37,637 bases of DNA, from IMG/VR virus record IMGVR_UViG_3300033388_004806, positions 1 to 37,637 of that record. One strand, written 5' to 3'. Position 1 is the first letter of the stretch. Each line of letters opens with the position of its first letter. Source of the stretch: a virus. A program made the position numbers and the translations under genes. The notes under the pieces are model-generated. The model saw only the letters and a program-made list of their open reading frames with translations. It made no database searches and was not told the DNA's origin. Positions 17,281 to 25,688 of the stretch are shown piece after piece.

Positions 17281-17409
17281 TTACTCCATAAGTTCCTCAA
17301 GTTCGCCCTTAAAACCACAATAAGGACAATCATGAGTTATGTTGACTACAATAATCCTACAATCAGGACACCTGTAGCTTTTTGTTTTAGGTTTAGCTTT
17401 TCTAGGCAT
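17281..17409 (-). CDS. 42-residue zinc-ribbon micro-protein
   Basis: A short ORF from ATG 17409 to TAA 17281-17283 begins MPRKAKPKTKSYRCPDC and ends GELEELME. GAGGAG precedes the start. The product has a basic head and two knuckles, CPDC (residues 14-17) and CPYC (28-31), spaced by ten residues, the signature of a zinc ribbon. The stop is 3 bp from the capsid start, and the last codons carry the capsid Shine-Dalgarno. The protein could bind nucleic acid or act as a tiny assembly or regulatory factor; the sequence does not decide. The short length hides it from ordinary gene calling. Confidence 0.8.
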   Translation of the reverse strand: MPRKAKPKTKSYRCPDCRIIVVNITHDCPYCGFKGELEELME

Positions 17410-17427
17410 TTTCTACACTCCTCTATT

Positions 17428-18417
17428 TTAGGTTGGGCTAATAGGATTACCCGAGGATCCAACACCAGCACTACCAGCTATACCAGTTGCACCCACTACC
17501 TGTATACAAGCACGGGCAGCAGCATTCCACTCAACGATAGAAGAAAAGCTACAATCCTTAAGCAGTATAGCAGCGTGAGTACACTCTGGGCATTCCCAAA
17601 CTTCGAGAAGTTCATCAGCCTTGCCTGCCCACCGGTTATAAAAGTAACAGTCGTCAAACAGTACCCAGTCTCGGATACCATCTGCGTCAGCTACCTTCAT
17701 TATACAATAGGTATTAGTCTCAGCATAACTGAGGAACTTACATCTAGTGAACTGTAGCTGGCTACATATAGTGTCGAAGAGAACAATAGAATTATCAGCA
17801 GTTCTCTTTGTACTAGTGCCTCCAAAAGTGCAGTCTATAAACTCGTTGAGTCCGCACCCGGTGAGTTTCAGTGAATAGTTGCCAGCATTACCAGCCTCAG
17901 ATGCAATATTCATGCCCTGAAACGTAACATGATCCCACACGTTATAGGGACTGGCAATCTCTACACAGTAAGCTGTAGCTTCATCAGTACCCTGATAAAA
18001 CCGAAGATTCTGGAATAGACAACCCTTCGCTGTAACGTTGAACACGTTGTTTCCGGCAGTTGTTGCACTAGCAAAAAGCCTAGCACGAGTTTGGTGTGTT
18101 AATGGTGCACCATACCCTATAAGGTGAGTGTAGTCTTTATCCCAATCTAGTGTATCGGTAATAGTTCCGCTCGTCGAGCCAGCCAGGTACACTAGTTTAT
18201 CATTCTGGTTGGCTGTAAGTTTGGCCTCAGCGTCGTGAATACTACCACAAGCAGTTCCAGGAGTCCTTCCAGTCATGCCTGCCGTTTCTGTAGGATTATA
18301 ATAGATTGTCTTGCCCTGACCAGCAATAACATTATCAGCAGTCAAAGCTCCCTCTATTTCAATCCCACTCGACACTACACTAATGCCAACCCTGCGTAGT
18401 GCTCCTTTAAGTCCCAT
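17428..18417 (-). CDS. Right-handed beta-helix structural protein
   Basis: This 329-residue protein has GAGGAG before ATG 18417. Repeated short strands with polar turns (VWDHVTFQGMNI, NEFIDCTFGG, LQFTRCKFLSY, WVLFDDCYFYNRW, AILLKDCSFSS) recur about every 24-30 residues. That is the pattern of a right-handed parallel beta-helix of the pectate-lyase type. Cysteines recur in an xDCxF / xRCKF ladder. The C-terminus is a Gly/Ser-rich tail (GSAGVGSSGNPISPT). No catalytic Asp/Lys set for depolymerase activity can be identified. Placement just before the capsid gene suggests a head fibre or decoration protein rather than a tailspike. Confidence 0.7.
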   Translation of the reverse strand: MGLKGALRRVGISVVSSGIEIEGALTADNVIAGQGKTIYYNPTETAGMTGRTPGTACGSIHDAEAKLTANQNDKLVYLAGSTSGTITDTLDWDKDYTHLIGYGAPLTHQTRARLFASATTAGNNVFNVTAKGCLFQNLRFYQGTDEATAYCVEIASPYNVWDHVTFQGMNIASEAGNAGNYSLKLTGCGLNEFIDCTFGGTSTKRTADNSIVLFDTICSQLQFTRCKFLSYAETNTYCIMKVADADGIRDWVLFDDCYFYNRWAGKADELLEVWECPECTHAAILLKDCSFSSIVEWNAAARACIQVVGATGIAGSAGVGSSGNPISPT

Positions 18418-18429
18418 AGTTTAATCTCC

Positions 18430-18807
18430 TCAACTGATGGTTGTAATCCCGCCATCAAGGCAGAACCAGTGAATACCATCACTAATAAGAATACACCTGT
18501 CGTTTACATCAGCCATAGTAGCATCATCAAAGTCTGCGTCATCCCCAGCATCAGTAATAGTCACGTCTTGACCACCATCCGATACAAGGTAGAAGAAGAA
18601 CATCATTCCGCCGGCTTGAGCGACAGGAGGAAGTGTGCATGTTAAAGTATATGTATCATCTGTTGTGAGAATGTTAGACCTTTGGTCTAATGTAATACTG
18701 ATAGTTTCATTAGCCTCATCATCACCAGTATGATAGTGCACACCATCTCGAGGAGACAAACCTGCATCAGCAGTTCGCTGAGCCTGTTGCGCTCCGGGAA
18801 TATTCAT
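18430..18807 (-). CDS. Small beta-protein of a four-member paralogous set (member 4)
   Basis: This 125-residue protein has AAAGGA before its ATG. It shares a layout with the three genes upstream: a hydrophobic beta-strand ending in LPP (here TLTCTLPPVAQAGGMMFFF), a region of V/I strands (VTITDAGDD), and a closing strand CILISDGIHWFCL that contains the S-D-G-x-x-W signature. It differs from its siblings in a longer polar N-terminus. The 23-bp palindrome at 18826-18848 separates it from them, so it heads a new module with the beta-helix and capsid genes. Likely a capsid decoration or head-fibre subunit. Confidence 0.65.
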   Translation of the reverse strand: MNIPGAQQAQRTADAGLSPRDGVHYHTGDDEANETISITLDQRSNILTTDDTYTLTCTLPPVAQAGGMMFFFYLVSDGGQDVTITDAGDDADFDDATMADVNDRCILISDGIHWFCLDGGITTIS

Positions 18808-18825
18808 AGTTCAAATCCTTTCGTA

Positions 18826-18848
18826 CTGCATAACAAAATGTTACACAG
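18826..18848 (+). repeat. 23-bp interrupted palindrome, copy 3
   Basis: Left arm CTGCATAACA, centre AAA, right arm TGTTACACAG, identical to the copy at 4433. It lies 1 bp from the stop of the gene at 18850 and 18 nt before ATG 18807 of the next leftward gene. Confidence 0.9.
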
Positions 18849-18849
18849 A

Positions 18850-19188
18850 TTATGAATAATTGTAGTTCAAAATGCTCCATTGGAGACCATCACTCCAAAA
18901 AAGTACATAGTCCCAAGGTTCATCTAGAGTAATATCGATGTCAGACCTTAAATAGTTGCTATCTATAACAACCTCCGAGTCTTCACTATTTATGTTAAGA
19001 AACACACATATGAAGTTTCCCGGACTGGTCTCTGGTCTAGGCACCTTAATAACAATATCACCATGACGGGAGGTAAGTTCAACAAATATAGTAAGGTTCT
19101 TTCCATCAGGTAGTCGGAGGCCCTTGCTCGTGTGGATTACTTCCACTGCCCCGGCATCCTCAAGATATAGACCATCTACTAATCTCAT
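18850..19188 (-). CDS. Small beta-protein of a four-member paralogous set (member 3)
   Basis: This 112-residue protein is coupled to its upstream sibling by an ATGA overlap (19185-19188). It is the most divergent member and lacks the LPP strand, but ends in the shared closing strand DYVLFWSDGLQWSIL with S-D-G-x-x-W. The N-terminal half is beta-rich (GLYLEDAGAVEVIHTSKGL). Its length matches member 2 exactly. No hydrophobic anchor or cysteine cluster. The role is likely structural, as inferred from the set. Confidence 0.6.
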   Translation of the reverse strand: MRLVDGLYLEDAGAVEVIHTSKGLRLPDGKNLTIFVELTSRHGDIVIKVPRPETSPGNFICVFLNINSEDSEVVIDSNYLRSDIDITLDEPWDYVLFWSDGLQWSILNYNYS

Positions 19189-19523
19189 GTCTGCACCCCC
19201 GCTAGTTGATACCAGTTATTTCCGTCAGAGTAAAGAATTGTATAGTCATCTATTGCGGTCATGGTCAAATTAGCTGCTGCAGCCGCATCATCTATATAAA
19301 TGTTAGCACCATCACCTGCTTCGGCTACTGCCCTTACATTGCCTGCAATAGTATTATCATCACATCTAATAACAAATATTAATCCTGCTGCATCTTGTGC
19401 CGTTGGAAGCGTTACATCATAAGGGCCTGAACCTAAGCAGCTAACCAACGCAATCTCTTCGGTTATTGTAACACTTGCAATGGTATGAATTAATCTTCTT
19501 ACCATTCCTTCATAAGTTCTCAT
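19185..19523 (-). CDS. Small beta-protein of a four-member paralogous set (member 2)
   Basis: This 112-residue protein has GGAGG before its ATG. The order is strand-LP-strand (PYDVTLPTAQDAAGLIFVI), then a VRAVAEAGDGANIYID hairpin, then DDYTILYSDGNNWYQLAG. The pattern (LP[PT]-x5-AG-[LH]-I then YSDGxxW) is shared with the neighbours and with beta-modules found in many phage fibre or decoration proteins. The protein is neutral and has one Cys pair without a metal motif. It sits between the scaffold and capsid genes, where decoration proteins are usual. Confidence 0.65.
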   Translation of the reverse strand: MRTYEGMVRRLIHTIASVTITEEIALVSCLGSGPYDVTLPTAQDAAGLIFVIRCDDNTIAGNVRAVAEAGDGANIYIDDAAAAANLTMTAIDDYTILYSDGNNWYQLAGVQT

Positions 19524-19531
19524 AACGCCTC

Positions 19532-19894
19532 CTATGATACATTCTCAGCAATCAAGTGCCAATGGGAACCATCGCTATACAGTACAGCATACTCTCCATT
19601 AGCATCTAGATCATACGTGTTATCTCTAGCTATACCTTTGAGAATGTTCTTGGTCACTAAATCGCTATCGTTCCTGCTTATAGTTAACAAGTTAGGAGCA
19701 GCAACGGTAACACCAAATATAGTATATATATGCCCTGCAGCGTCTCTAACAGGCGGAAGCGTTACTGTCTTAGCAGCCGCAAGCGTTGCATTCACGACCC
19801 TATCACCTAACTTCATGGCATAGGTATCGTTTATACCTACCTCTTGCGTAATTTCGCTATACCGATTAGGAATAACAATAGTCTTACCTCTCAT
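19532..19894 (-). CDS. Small beta-protein of a four-member paralogous set (member 1)
   Basis: This 120-residue protein overlaps the scaffold stop in a TAATG arrangement (19892-19896), with GGGGGT upstream in the scaffold tail as Shine-Dalgarno. The order KTVTLPPVRDAAGHIYTIFG, then a strand region, then GEYAVLYSDGSHWHLIAEN matches member 2 closely. It is the first member transcribed after the scaffold. Likely a head decoration subunit; oligomeric state and location cannot be told from sequence. Confidence 0.65.
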   Translation of the reverse strand: MRGKTIVIPNRYSEITQEVGINDTYAMKLGDRVVNATLAAAKTVTLPPVRDAAGHIYTIFGVTVAAPNLLTISRNDSDLVTKNILKGIARDNTYDLDANGEYAVLYSDGSHWHLIAENVS

Positions 19895-20826
19895 TATACC
19901 CCCATCATATCGTGAATCTCTCCACCAATTCCCTTAGGTGCATTTGGAGTAGTTATTCTCTTCCCGCCAGGTTTATTAAAGGTGGATCTGCGCTTTTTCT
20001 TCTTCTCCCTGTGTTCCACCTCTGCGGTCTTATACGAACCCTTCTGCTCGCCTGTGCCGAGTCTCCTGCGAACCTCTTTAGCCAAAACCTTAAAGTGGTC
20101 AAGAGGGGAGGTCTCAGGGTCTTTATTCACCATATCATTATATACGTAACGAACAAACTCCCTTTGAGGTATCAAATCTTTATTGTCTATAAAGAACTGG
20201 TCTGATTGCCTATAGGCAGATACTTCGTCCTGAACTATCTTTATTATAACTGCAGGAAGTCTCTTGTAAACATGCTCAAGAGAAACGTTAGCGGCTTTAC
20301 TTGCAACTTTACCAAGCGTTGCGTTGATCTTATCTGCATCTTGGAACAGGTCTTCCAAATCGGCCTCTTTATCAACGAAGGTATCACCAACATCTAGAAC
20401 AGGAACCTCTTCCTCTTCTATATCCACCTCTTGCTGTTTCCCTGACACCTCATTAAGCTGAGCCTGTAACATCTCGTTCTGCTTTCTTAAGGCTTCCATC
20501 TCTAACTCTCGAGGGTCTTTTTCTTCTTGTTCGCTTTCTCCCTTATCCTCTGTATCTTCGTCTCCGTCTTCTTCCTCGCCTGTATCACCCTCTTCTTCCT
20601 CTCCCGCTTCTTCTCCTCCCTCACCATCTGTTTCCGTAGAAACCTCTTCCTCCTGGTCGCTTTCCTCTTCACCCCCTTGAGCTCCCTCTTTCTCATCGGA
20701 TAGTTCCTCCTGTTGAGTTAAGTCGTCTTGGGTAGACTCATCCTGCTCAATAGAGTCCTCCGGTTTGCCAACTCCCCTAAGTACATCGCCAACCTGCTCT
20801 TTAAGATTCTTCATGTTGAGGTTCAT
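19894..20826 (-). CDS. Scaffold protein
   Basis: This 310-residue protein lies between the portal side and the decoration/capsid genes. Residues about 24-105 are extremely acidic (runs of E, D and Q). A coiled coil (REMEALRKQNEMLQAQLNEV region, about 105-130) and a helical middle (about 150-245) follow. The C-terminus has a basic patch (EHREKKKKRRSTFN) and a PGGKRITTPNAPKGIGG tail. Acidic coiled coil plus basic C-terminal binding patch, small size and gene order match phage scaffolding proteins. The start at ATG 20826 follows GGGGAAG; ATG 20814 is an alternative. No protease motif, so a fused prohead protease is not supported. Confidence 0.8.
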   Translation of the reverse strand: MNLNMKNLKEQVGDVLRGVGKPEDSIEQDESTQDDLTQQEELSDEKEGAQGGEEESDQEEEVSTETDGEGGEEAGEEEEGDTGEEEDGDEDTEDKGESEQEEKDPRELEMEALRKQNEMLQAQLNEVSGKQQEVDIEEEEVPVLDVGDTFVDKEADLEDLFQDADKINATLGKVASKAANVSLEHVYKRLPAVIIKIVQDEVSAYRQSDQFFIDNKDLIPQREFVRYVYNDMVNKDPETSPLDHFKVLAKEVRRRLGTGEQKGSYKTAEVEHREKKKKRRSTFNKPGGKRITTPNAPKGIGGEIHDMMGV

Positions 20827-21118
20827 CTTCTTCCCCTTCTTTTTTAAGACTGTTTATTATAGTATCAGGCATAGATAATATGCACCTGAGAATGTAACAT
20901 TGGCCTTGGAGATAAGATATAGCATTTCTGTCATAGCCTTCTCCAAGTTGTTCTAAATCGTCTCTAGCTGCAATTAGGAGACACATTAGTTGGCTAGATA
21001 TGTCAATCCATGCTCTACTTTCCTTAAAGATTTCTATATCACGTTTTGTAGACTCGAAAGGCATATCACTACCTTTTTCCTCTATAGCCTTAAATAGCTT
21101 AATCCACTCACCTTCCAA
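20801..21118 (-). CDS. Small helical protein between portal and scaffold
   Basis: The open frame extends to 21280 but the first 54 codons lie inside the portal gene. I place the start at TTG 21118, because GGAGG with 6-nt spacing lies before it in the portal tail. ATG 21175 lacks a Shine-Dalgarno. The product is then 105 residues (begins with EGEWIKLFKAIEEKG after the start residue) and is predominantly helical with a short acidic tail (GEEDEPQHEES). It overlaps the scaffold gene by 26 bp. No family recognised. Its place between portal and scaffold suggests a minor head protein. Confidence 0.5.
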   Translation of the reverse strand: MEGEWIKLFKAIEEKGSDMPFESTKRDIEIFKESRAWIDISSQLMCLLIAARDDLEQLGEGYDRNAISYLQGQCYILRCILSMPDTIINSLKKEGEEDEPQHEES

Positions 21119-24100
21119 TAGCTTCCTCCATGGATACAAGGTTTCCTTTTTGAACTTCAGACGCAACTTCCTCATCTTGCATAACTGTTGGTTGCAGGCT
21201 ATCCATCTTCTTCTCAAACCTATGAAGGTTCTTAGCCCCAGAAAGCCTCGCCCAATGTTTGAATATTCTAACCACATCAAACCTTTCCATCAAGGCTGGA
21301 TTACCTCCAATCATCTGCATCATAGCTAACCACGCTTGGGGGTCTCCACTGGTAGGTAATGTGCCACTATGTGATACTACATTATACTTAATAAGAATAT
21401 CCATAGGACCCACCATAGCCCTTTCTTGAGCATCCCCAAACTCTCTACGAAGCACCTCCTCATGTTCACCCACTATAGACACATACTGTTCCTGAGTCAT
21501 AAATTGCTGAGTATGAGAAGCATACATTTCGCTTAAAGGATTTAAAGCCTGCAGTCCGATAATCATCGCGTGCTTTTCCATTCTATTCAACGCTGCACTT
21601 TGACGCCCTTGAAACTCAGAGGCACTAACCCTTTCCTTTTTAGACCCAACACCTCCCTGCAAGGCATCTTCAGCACCAGAGACTCTATCAAGTATTTGAG
21701 ATATAACGCCTGACTCACGAAGATGGTTGCTAGTTACATCTGTTACCTTAAGCTGTTCCATAAGATTTGCAACACCTTTGCCCCATGCCTGCCTACGGGT
21801 TCTTATTATCTTTCCAGGCTTCGGAGTAAGCAGGTCATTAACATTTACTGCCATAGGGTCTACCAAGAACATATCATGGATGGCCTTACGTACATTCTGA
21901 ACATGGCTTTGTCCTTGGATTGCAATTTTCCCATGACGCCTGGTAATAGTAAGGTGTGTAGAATTTTCAAAGCAATATACCTTACCTTCATATTTGTATT
22001 TAAAGCAGTTCCTCTGAGCTATTGTAGGGAAAGTCGAGGATGTAGATATATTTAGTCTATGAAAAGGCTTGCCTGCAGTTCCATAAGCGTTTTCTCCTAT
22101 CTCACCCAAATATACATGCGAGAAGTATCCAAGTCTCAGGGAGATCTCCTGCATGTCGTCAATGAGCTGCTTACTGGTAGAACTATACTGTCCTAAATTA
22201 GGATGGCTGTCCATCCAGCTTCCGTCCCCCCTCATTGCACAACCAAAGAACAACTCCAGATGGAAGATATCCCATTCCTTTATGAAGTTGGGAACCTTCT
22301 TATGCTCACTATGCGTCCCTCCACTATAACAGTTCTCCTTAAGCCACTCATAAAACCCTCTATGGGTTATCGTCCACGAAAAGGCATCCTTGCCTTCATG
22401 GTAACAGCGGGTCACGTGAACAGGAGAGCCAGACATTAAAAAATCAATATCATCGAGATTCTCATCCTTCTTTTGCTTAATACTTACACTGTAGCTCCCA
22501 CTAGCCTCCCCATGAGAAATGCTTCCTTCCGAAACGAACCAACCAAGAAACTCGGCCATCCAATACGCAGGGATCTCGACTGGTTTATCTTTTCTTCTCT
22601 CCCCACGACTTTCAACCCTAATAGAAGGAGGATTAATCTCCCCTTTCCAATTCAAGTTCCCTATCGTTTTATAATCAGAGGCTGAATCACGTCCAACAAG
22701 AGCCGCAGGCTTGAACTCCCAATCGCCCCTGTATCGCTTTCTAACAAACATATTATGATTTGGAGTTACACATATATCCATTCGGGAGGACAAAAACTGT
22801 ACCAAGTAGCCATCATAATCGTACTCAAACATCTGCTTTGGTTTCTCAAACCAGAACTCCAGCGTTACTGGGTCTACAGCAGATACTTCGTCATCTTCCT
22901 CTAATTGAGGAAAAGGCACCCAACCTCTCGACGTTAGAACTTCTGTCTCCTTATCATAGCAATTATATAAGAAGTTGATTAGCTTCTGAAGTCCATATAC
23001 GACTTCCATCTTGGAAATTGGCGTTATAGTATATCCATCATACTCTGGAGCGCATGTAACAATAGGGAACATATTATGGTCTAATTCTAGAGGATGAGCA
23101 GAGGTTATGACCTGGTCGCCGGTCAGACCAAACGCCCACTTCTCTGGATATTTACTCCTTCCTAATGCAGGCCCTTTGTCTCCTTGAGACTTCCACTCAT
23201 TCGGAATTAGATCTATATACATGTAGATAGTATCCATTCTGTCAGTGCTGTTAGAAGTGTTTTCCATACCAGAACTCACATCGAACCTATCACGCTCGGA
23301 CTCGTCTATACCGAGTGTACTCCTTCCATCTATATGACGCAAATACTTGGCGTTAAATGTATTCTCGTCATAGGCCTCTCTAGATAGTAACTCCATTCTA
23401 TTCTCATGGTTGAGCCATCCTACGTATTCACCCTTTTGAACATCCTGAATAGGATGATTAACATCCGGAAGGTAGTTATAAGGATCTATATTATGGAGTT
23501 CATTGCCTTCAAACTTTATTTCCTCGACTCTCTCAACCACATCTTCAAATCCAGTGAACCTATTAAGAAACGTCGAGAACACACCTTGCTGCCTCTTCTG
23601 CCTTCTCCAACCCATCCTTTGAGTCCATATAGGAGTAGCAGCACCAAACCCATAAGCGAGGGCATCCCTAAATACAGTATGAAGTTGGATGCCAGCACCG
23701 CTCTTTCTGGTTTGAAGCTCTACTAGTTTTTCTATCAATATAGCCCCAATCATGTCTTCATCTGTAAACCCCTCATATTGAAAGATAGGCTCTTCAAGAA
23801 AGGCTATAGTGAGATAAGAAAGAAGTGTCTCAATAGCTGCATAGGAAAGAGGCACTACCATCGAAACCGGCTTTGTCTCATCATCCAGAGCCATATTTTC
23901 CTCTACATCTGAAAGAGGTATATAGGAGGTTAGCGTCTCATCAATCTTGTTCCAACTCTCATATCTATTAGACATAGCCTCATGGCTCTCGTTAGCCCTA
24001 GCCATAATCTCACCCTTAAGAAACTCGTGCATATCACTGCCCGGTCTTAAATCCAAACCGAGTGGATATGAATATCTATATCTAACATTAAGCAAACTAG

Positions 24101-24149
24101 TCGGAGTCGGCTTGGTCTGACTTGGATATGGGTTTAGGAGTCTAGGCAT
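21108..24149 (-). CDS. Portal protein interrupted by a LAGLIDADG intein
   Basis: This 1013-residue precursor splits into a 662-residue portal plus a 351-residue intein (residues 397-747). The extein has a long N-terminal helical region (GEIMARANESHEAMSNRYES), a wing-like segment with ALAYGFGAATPIW, and the clip/stem region rejoined across the insertion. Removing the intein gives INFLYN joined to SHVQNVRKAIHDMFLVDP, a continuous sequence of the stem-helix type in short-tailed phage portals. That strongly supports correct boundaries. It forms the dodecameric ring at the packaging vertex and binds TerL, whose gene is directly upstream. A weak Shine-Dalgarno (TTGGTAA) precedes ATG 24149. Its 3' end overlaps the small helical gene by 11 bp. 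Confidence 0.9.
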   Translation of the reverse strand: MPRLLNPYPSQTKPTPTSLLNVRYRYSYPLGLDLRPGSDMHEFLKGEIMARANESHEAMSNRYESWNKIDETLTSYIPLSDVEENMALDDETKPVSMVVPLSYAAIETLLSYLTIAFLEEPIFQYEGFTDEDMIGAILIEKLVELQTRKSGAGIQLHTVFRDALAYGFGAATPIWTQRMGWRRQKRQQGVFSTFLNRFTGFEDVVERVEEIKFEGNELHNIDPYNYLPDVNHPIQDVQKGEYVGWLNHENRMELLSREAYDENTFNAKYLRHIDGRSTLGIDESERDRFDVSSGMENTSNSTDRMDTIYMYIDLIPNEWKSQGDKGPALGRSKYPEKWAFGLTGDQVITSAHPLELDHNMFPIVTCAPEYDGYTITPISKMEVVYGLQKLINFLYNCYDKETEVLTSRGWVPFPQLEEDDEVSAVDPVTLEFWFEKPKQMFEYDYDGYLVQFLSSRMDICVTPNHNMFVRKRYRGDWEFKPAALVGRDSASDYKTIGNLNWKGEINPPSIRVESRGERRKDKPVEIPAYWMAEFLGWFVSEGSISHGEASGSYSVSIKQKKDENLDDIDFLMSGSPVHVTRCYHEGKDAFSWTITHRGFYEWLKENCYSGGTHSEHKKVPNFIKEWDIFHLELFFGCAMRGDGSWMDSHPNLGQYSSTSKQLIDDMQEISLRLGYFSHVYLGEIGENAYGTAGKPFHRLNISTSSTFPTIAQRNCFKYKYEGKVYCFENSTHLTITRRHGKIAIQGQSHVQNVRKAIHDMFLVDPMAVNVNDLLTPKPGKIIRTRRQAWGKGVANLMEQLKVTDVTSNHLRESGVISQILDRVSGAEDALQGGVGSKKERVSASEFQGRQSAALNRMEKHAMIIGLQALNPLSEMYASHTQQFMTQEQYVSIVGEHEEVLRREFGDAQERAMVGPMDILIKYNVVSHSGTLPTSGDPQAWLAMMQMIGGNPALMERFDVVRIFKHWARLSGAKNLHRFEKKMDSLQPTVMQDEEVASEVQKGNLVSMEEAIGR
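21909..22961 (-). mobile_element. Intein with LAGLIDADG homing endonuclease in the portal gene
   Basis: The intein runs in frame from Cys397 (YDKETEVLTSRGWVPF follows) to Gln747, with Ser748 as first C-extein residue (TGC at 22961-22959; AGC at 21908-21906). Block A is CYDKETEVLTSRGW. Block B is VTPNHNMFV with T462 and H465. Two LAGLIDADG helices are visible: LGWFVSEGS (about 535-543) and FFGCAMRGDGS (about 634-644). The end is VYCFENSTHLTI followed by GKIAIQGQ. The usual His-Asn before the splice site is Gly-Gln here. Gln at the last position is tolerated in some inteins, but loss of the penultimate His is less common, so efficiency is uncertain. The endonuclease half looks full length. Confidence 0.9.
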
Positions 24150-24173
24150 ATTATTACCAATTTAAAGTTAAAG

Positions 24174-25688
24174 TTATACATAAGTAGGAACTTCAAGTCC
24201 AGGCTCGGACTCTTTCATAAGCTCTTCATATTCCTTTTCTATATCTTCTGGATCTTCATTTTTAGGGGCAAAGTAGCGCTCACCATCTTCAAGTACAAAT
24301 ATTATACCAGCTAAAGCGTCTATCTCATCCCACTCAGCAGGCCTCGGCCACTGCATTAGGTTCTTCTCCAGAGAAGCACAAGGTACTCTATTATGCTTAA
24401 CATGACCACCTCTATACCAAGGAATAAGACCTGCACTTCTTTTAGCTCCAGTCTTACCCTGCCGAGGATTCACCTCAATGATTATGTAGTTAACTCCCCT
24501 TGCGTGCATAGCATTTCTGAGTGGCCAGGTGATATACTCGTGAAGAGCTGTAACTTCTGGAGCTAACACAAGGGCATTTAGGCTCTCAGCCATATCCAGC
24601 ATTCCATCATACAACTCACCAGGTGTCATTTGCTCTTTAATCACATCTCTTACCCAAAGCTTATGCTTCTTCATATTTACGGTTACGCCGACGATGGCAG
24701 TCTTAGCACTACCCTTTTTCATAGTCTTTGCTGGGTCAGAAAGGATAATGGTCTCAGCCTCAATACTGCTCATATCAGGGTCGTCTTCCTCATAATCAGA
24801 AAAGTATGCAGGCTTAAACCCCTGTTCATCAAGAGCTATAGGTATATTGCGAAATTCCCTGTAGAATATCTCACTCTTTCCAGCAGCCTTAAGCCCCTGG
24901 TGCAATTCCCTGCACTTCTCATCAGATATATGTTCAGGCCAACTAGATACGTAGTGGTCATTACATAGCTCAAGTTTAACCTTATACCAATCAGGGTACT
25001 TATTATCATCTAACAAATTAGCCAGCAGAGAGTCCTCATGTAGCATAGTGCCTATAACTACAATCCTCCAGGTTGGGTCGCTGAACTCTACACTGTGCAT
25101 AACTGCAGAAAGAAACCAGTTCTTTAGCTTCTCCCTTCTCTCCTCACTCTCAACCGCCTCATCGTTTTCTAAATCGTCTACGATATAAAGATCGGGCCTA
25201 TAATTCCCAAACTGTCTGCCTCGAACCTGTTGGCCTGCACCTCTCGGCATAACTTTAATGCCAGTTGAAGTGACCCACTCAAGCGTAGAGAATGAACCAT
25301 AGCTATAACCGGATGTCTTGATAGAGCCAAACACTGGAACAAGATCCTCGTTACTCATTAACTCCATCTTCAGGTTCTCAGAAAACTCAATAGCACTACT
25401 TCCAGTAGCAGATATGGGAATAATATAGTGCTTATCTTGAAAGACTATCTTCTTAGCCGGATAGGCCTTGTTGATAATAGATGTCTTTCCCCAACCTCTA
25501 GGCATTGCTATCACGAGCTTTTGAATAGTCTCATTATCAAGAGCCTTAAAGACCTTTGCATGACCTGGAGAAAAGTCCTTATAGAATGTCTTAGGCATAA
25601 ATATCTTGCAGAACTTATCCGTATGCTTATAGCAATCGTAGAGAATGTCCTCAGTTTCTTTGTCTACTCCCTTAGGGAAATAAGGCAT
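24174..25688 (-). CDS. terL: Terminase large subunit
   Basis: This 504-residue protein starts at ATG 25688, overlapping the upstream stop as TAATG, with GAGGT in the previous gene as Shine-Dalgarno. A longer frame to 25706 exists but lacks a ribosome binding site. Walker A is PRGWGKTS at 63-70. Walker B is DLYIVDDLEN at 166-175 with adjacent acidic residues. The coupling-type strand VVIGTMLHEDS is near 210-220. The RNase H-like nuclease begins at IILSDPAKT (D318) with LVLAPEV further on. The full ATPase-nuclease layout is present, so it should be the packaging motor. The portal gene follows after 24 bp. The candidate small subunit is 10 kb upstream, not adjacent. Confidence 0.93.
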   Translation of the reverse strand: MPYFPKGVDKETEDILYDCYKHTDKFCKIFMPKTFYKDFSPGHAKVFKALDNETIQKLVIAMPRGWGKTSIINKAYPAKKIVFQDKHYIIPISATGSSAIEFSENLKMELMSNEDLVPVFGSIKTSGYSYGSFSTLEWVTSTGIKVMPRGAGQQVRGRQFGNYRPDLYIVDDLENDEAVESEERREKLKNWFLSAVMHSVEFSDPTWRIVVIGTMLHEDSLLANLLDDNKYPDWYKVKLELCNDHYVSSWPEHISDEKCRELHQGLKAAGKSEIFYREFRNIPIALDEQGFKPAYFSDYEEDDPDMSSIEAETIILSDPAKTMKKGSAKTAIVGVTVNMKKHKLWVRDVIKEQMTPGELYDGMLDMAESLNALVLAPEVTALHEYITWPLRNAMHARGVNYIIIEVNPRQGKTGAKRSAGLIPWYRGGHVKHNRVPCASLEKNLMQWPRPAEWDEIDALAGIIFVLEDGERYFAPKNEDPEDIEKEYEELMKESEPGLEVPTYV

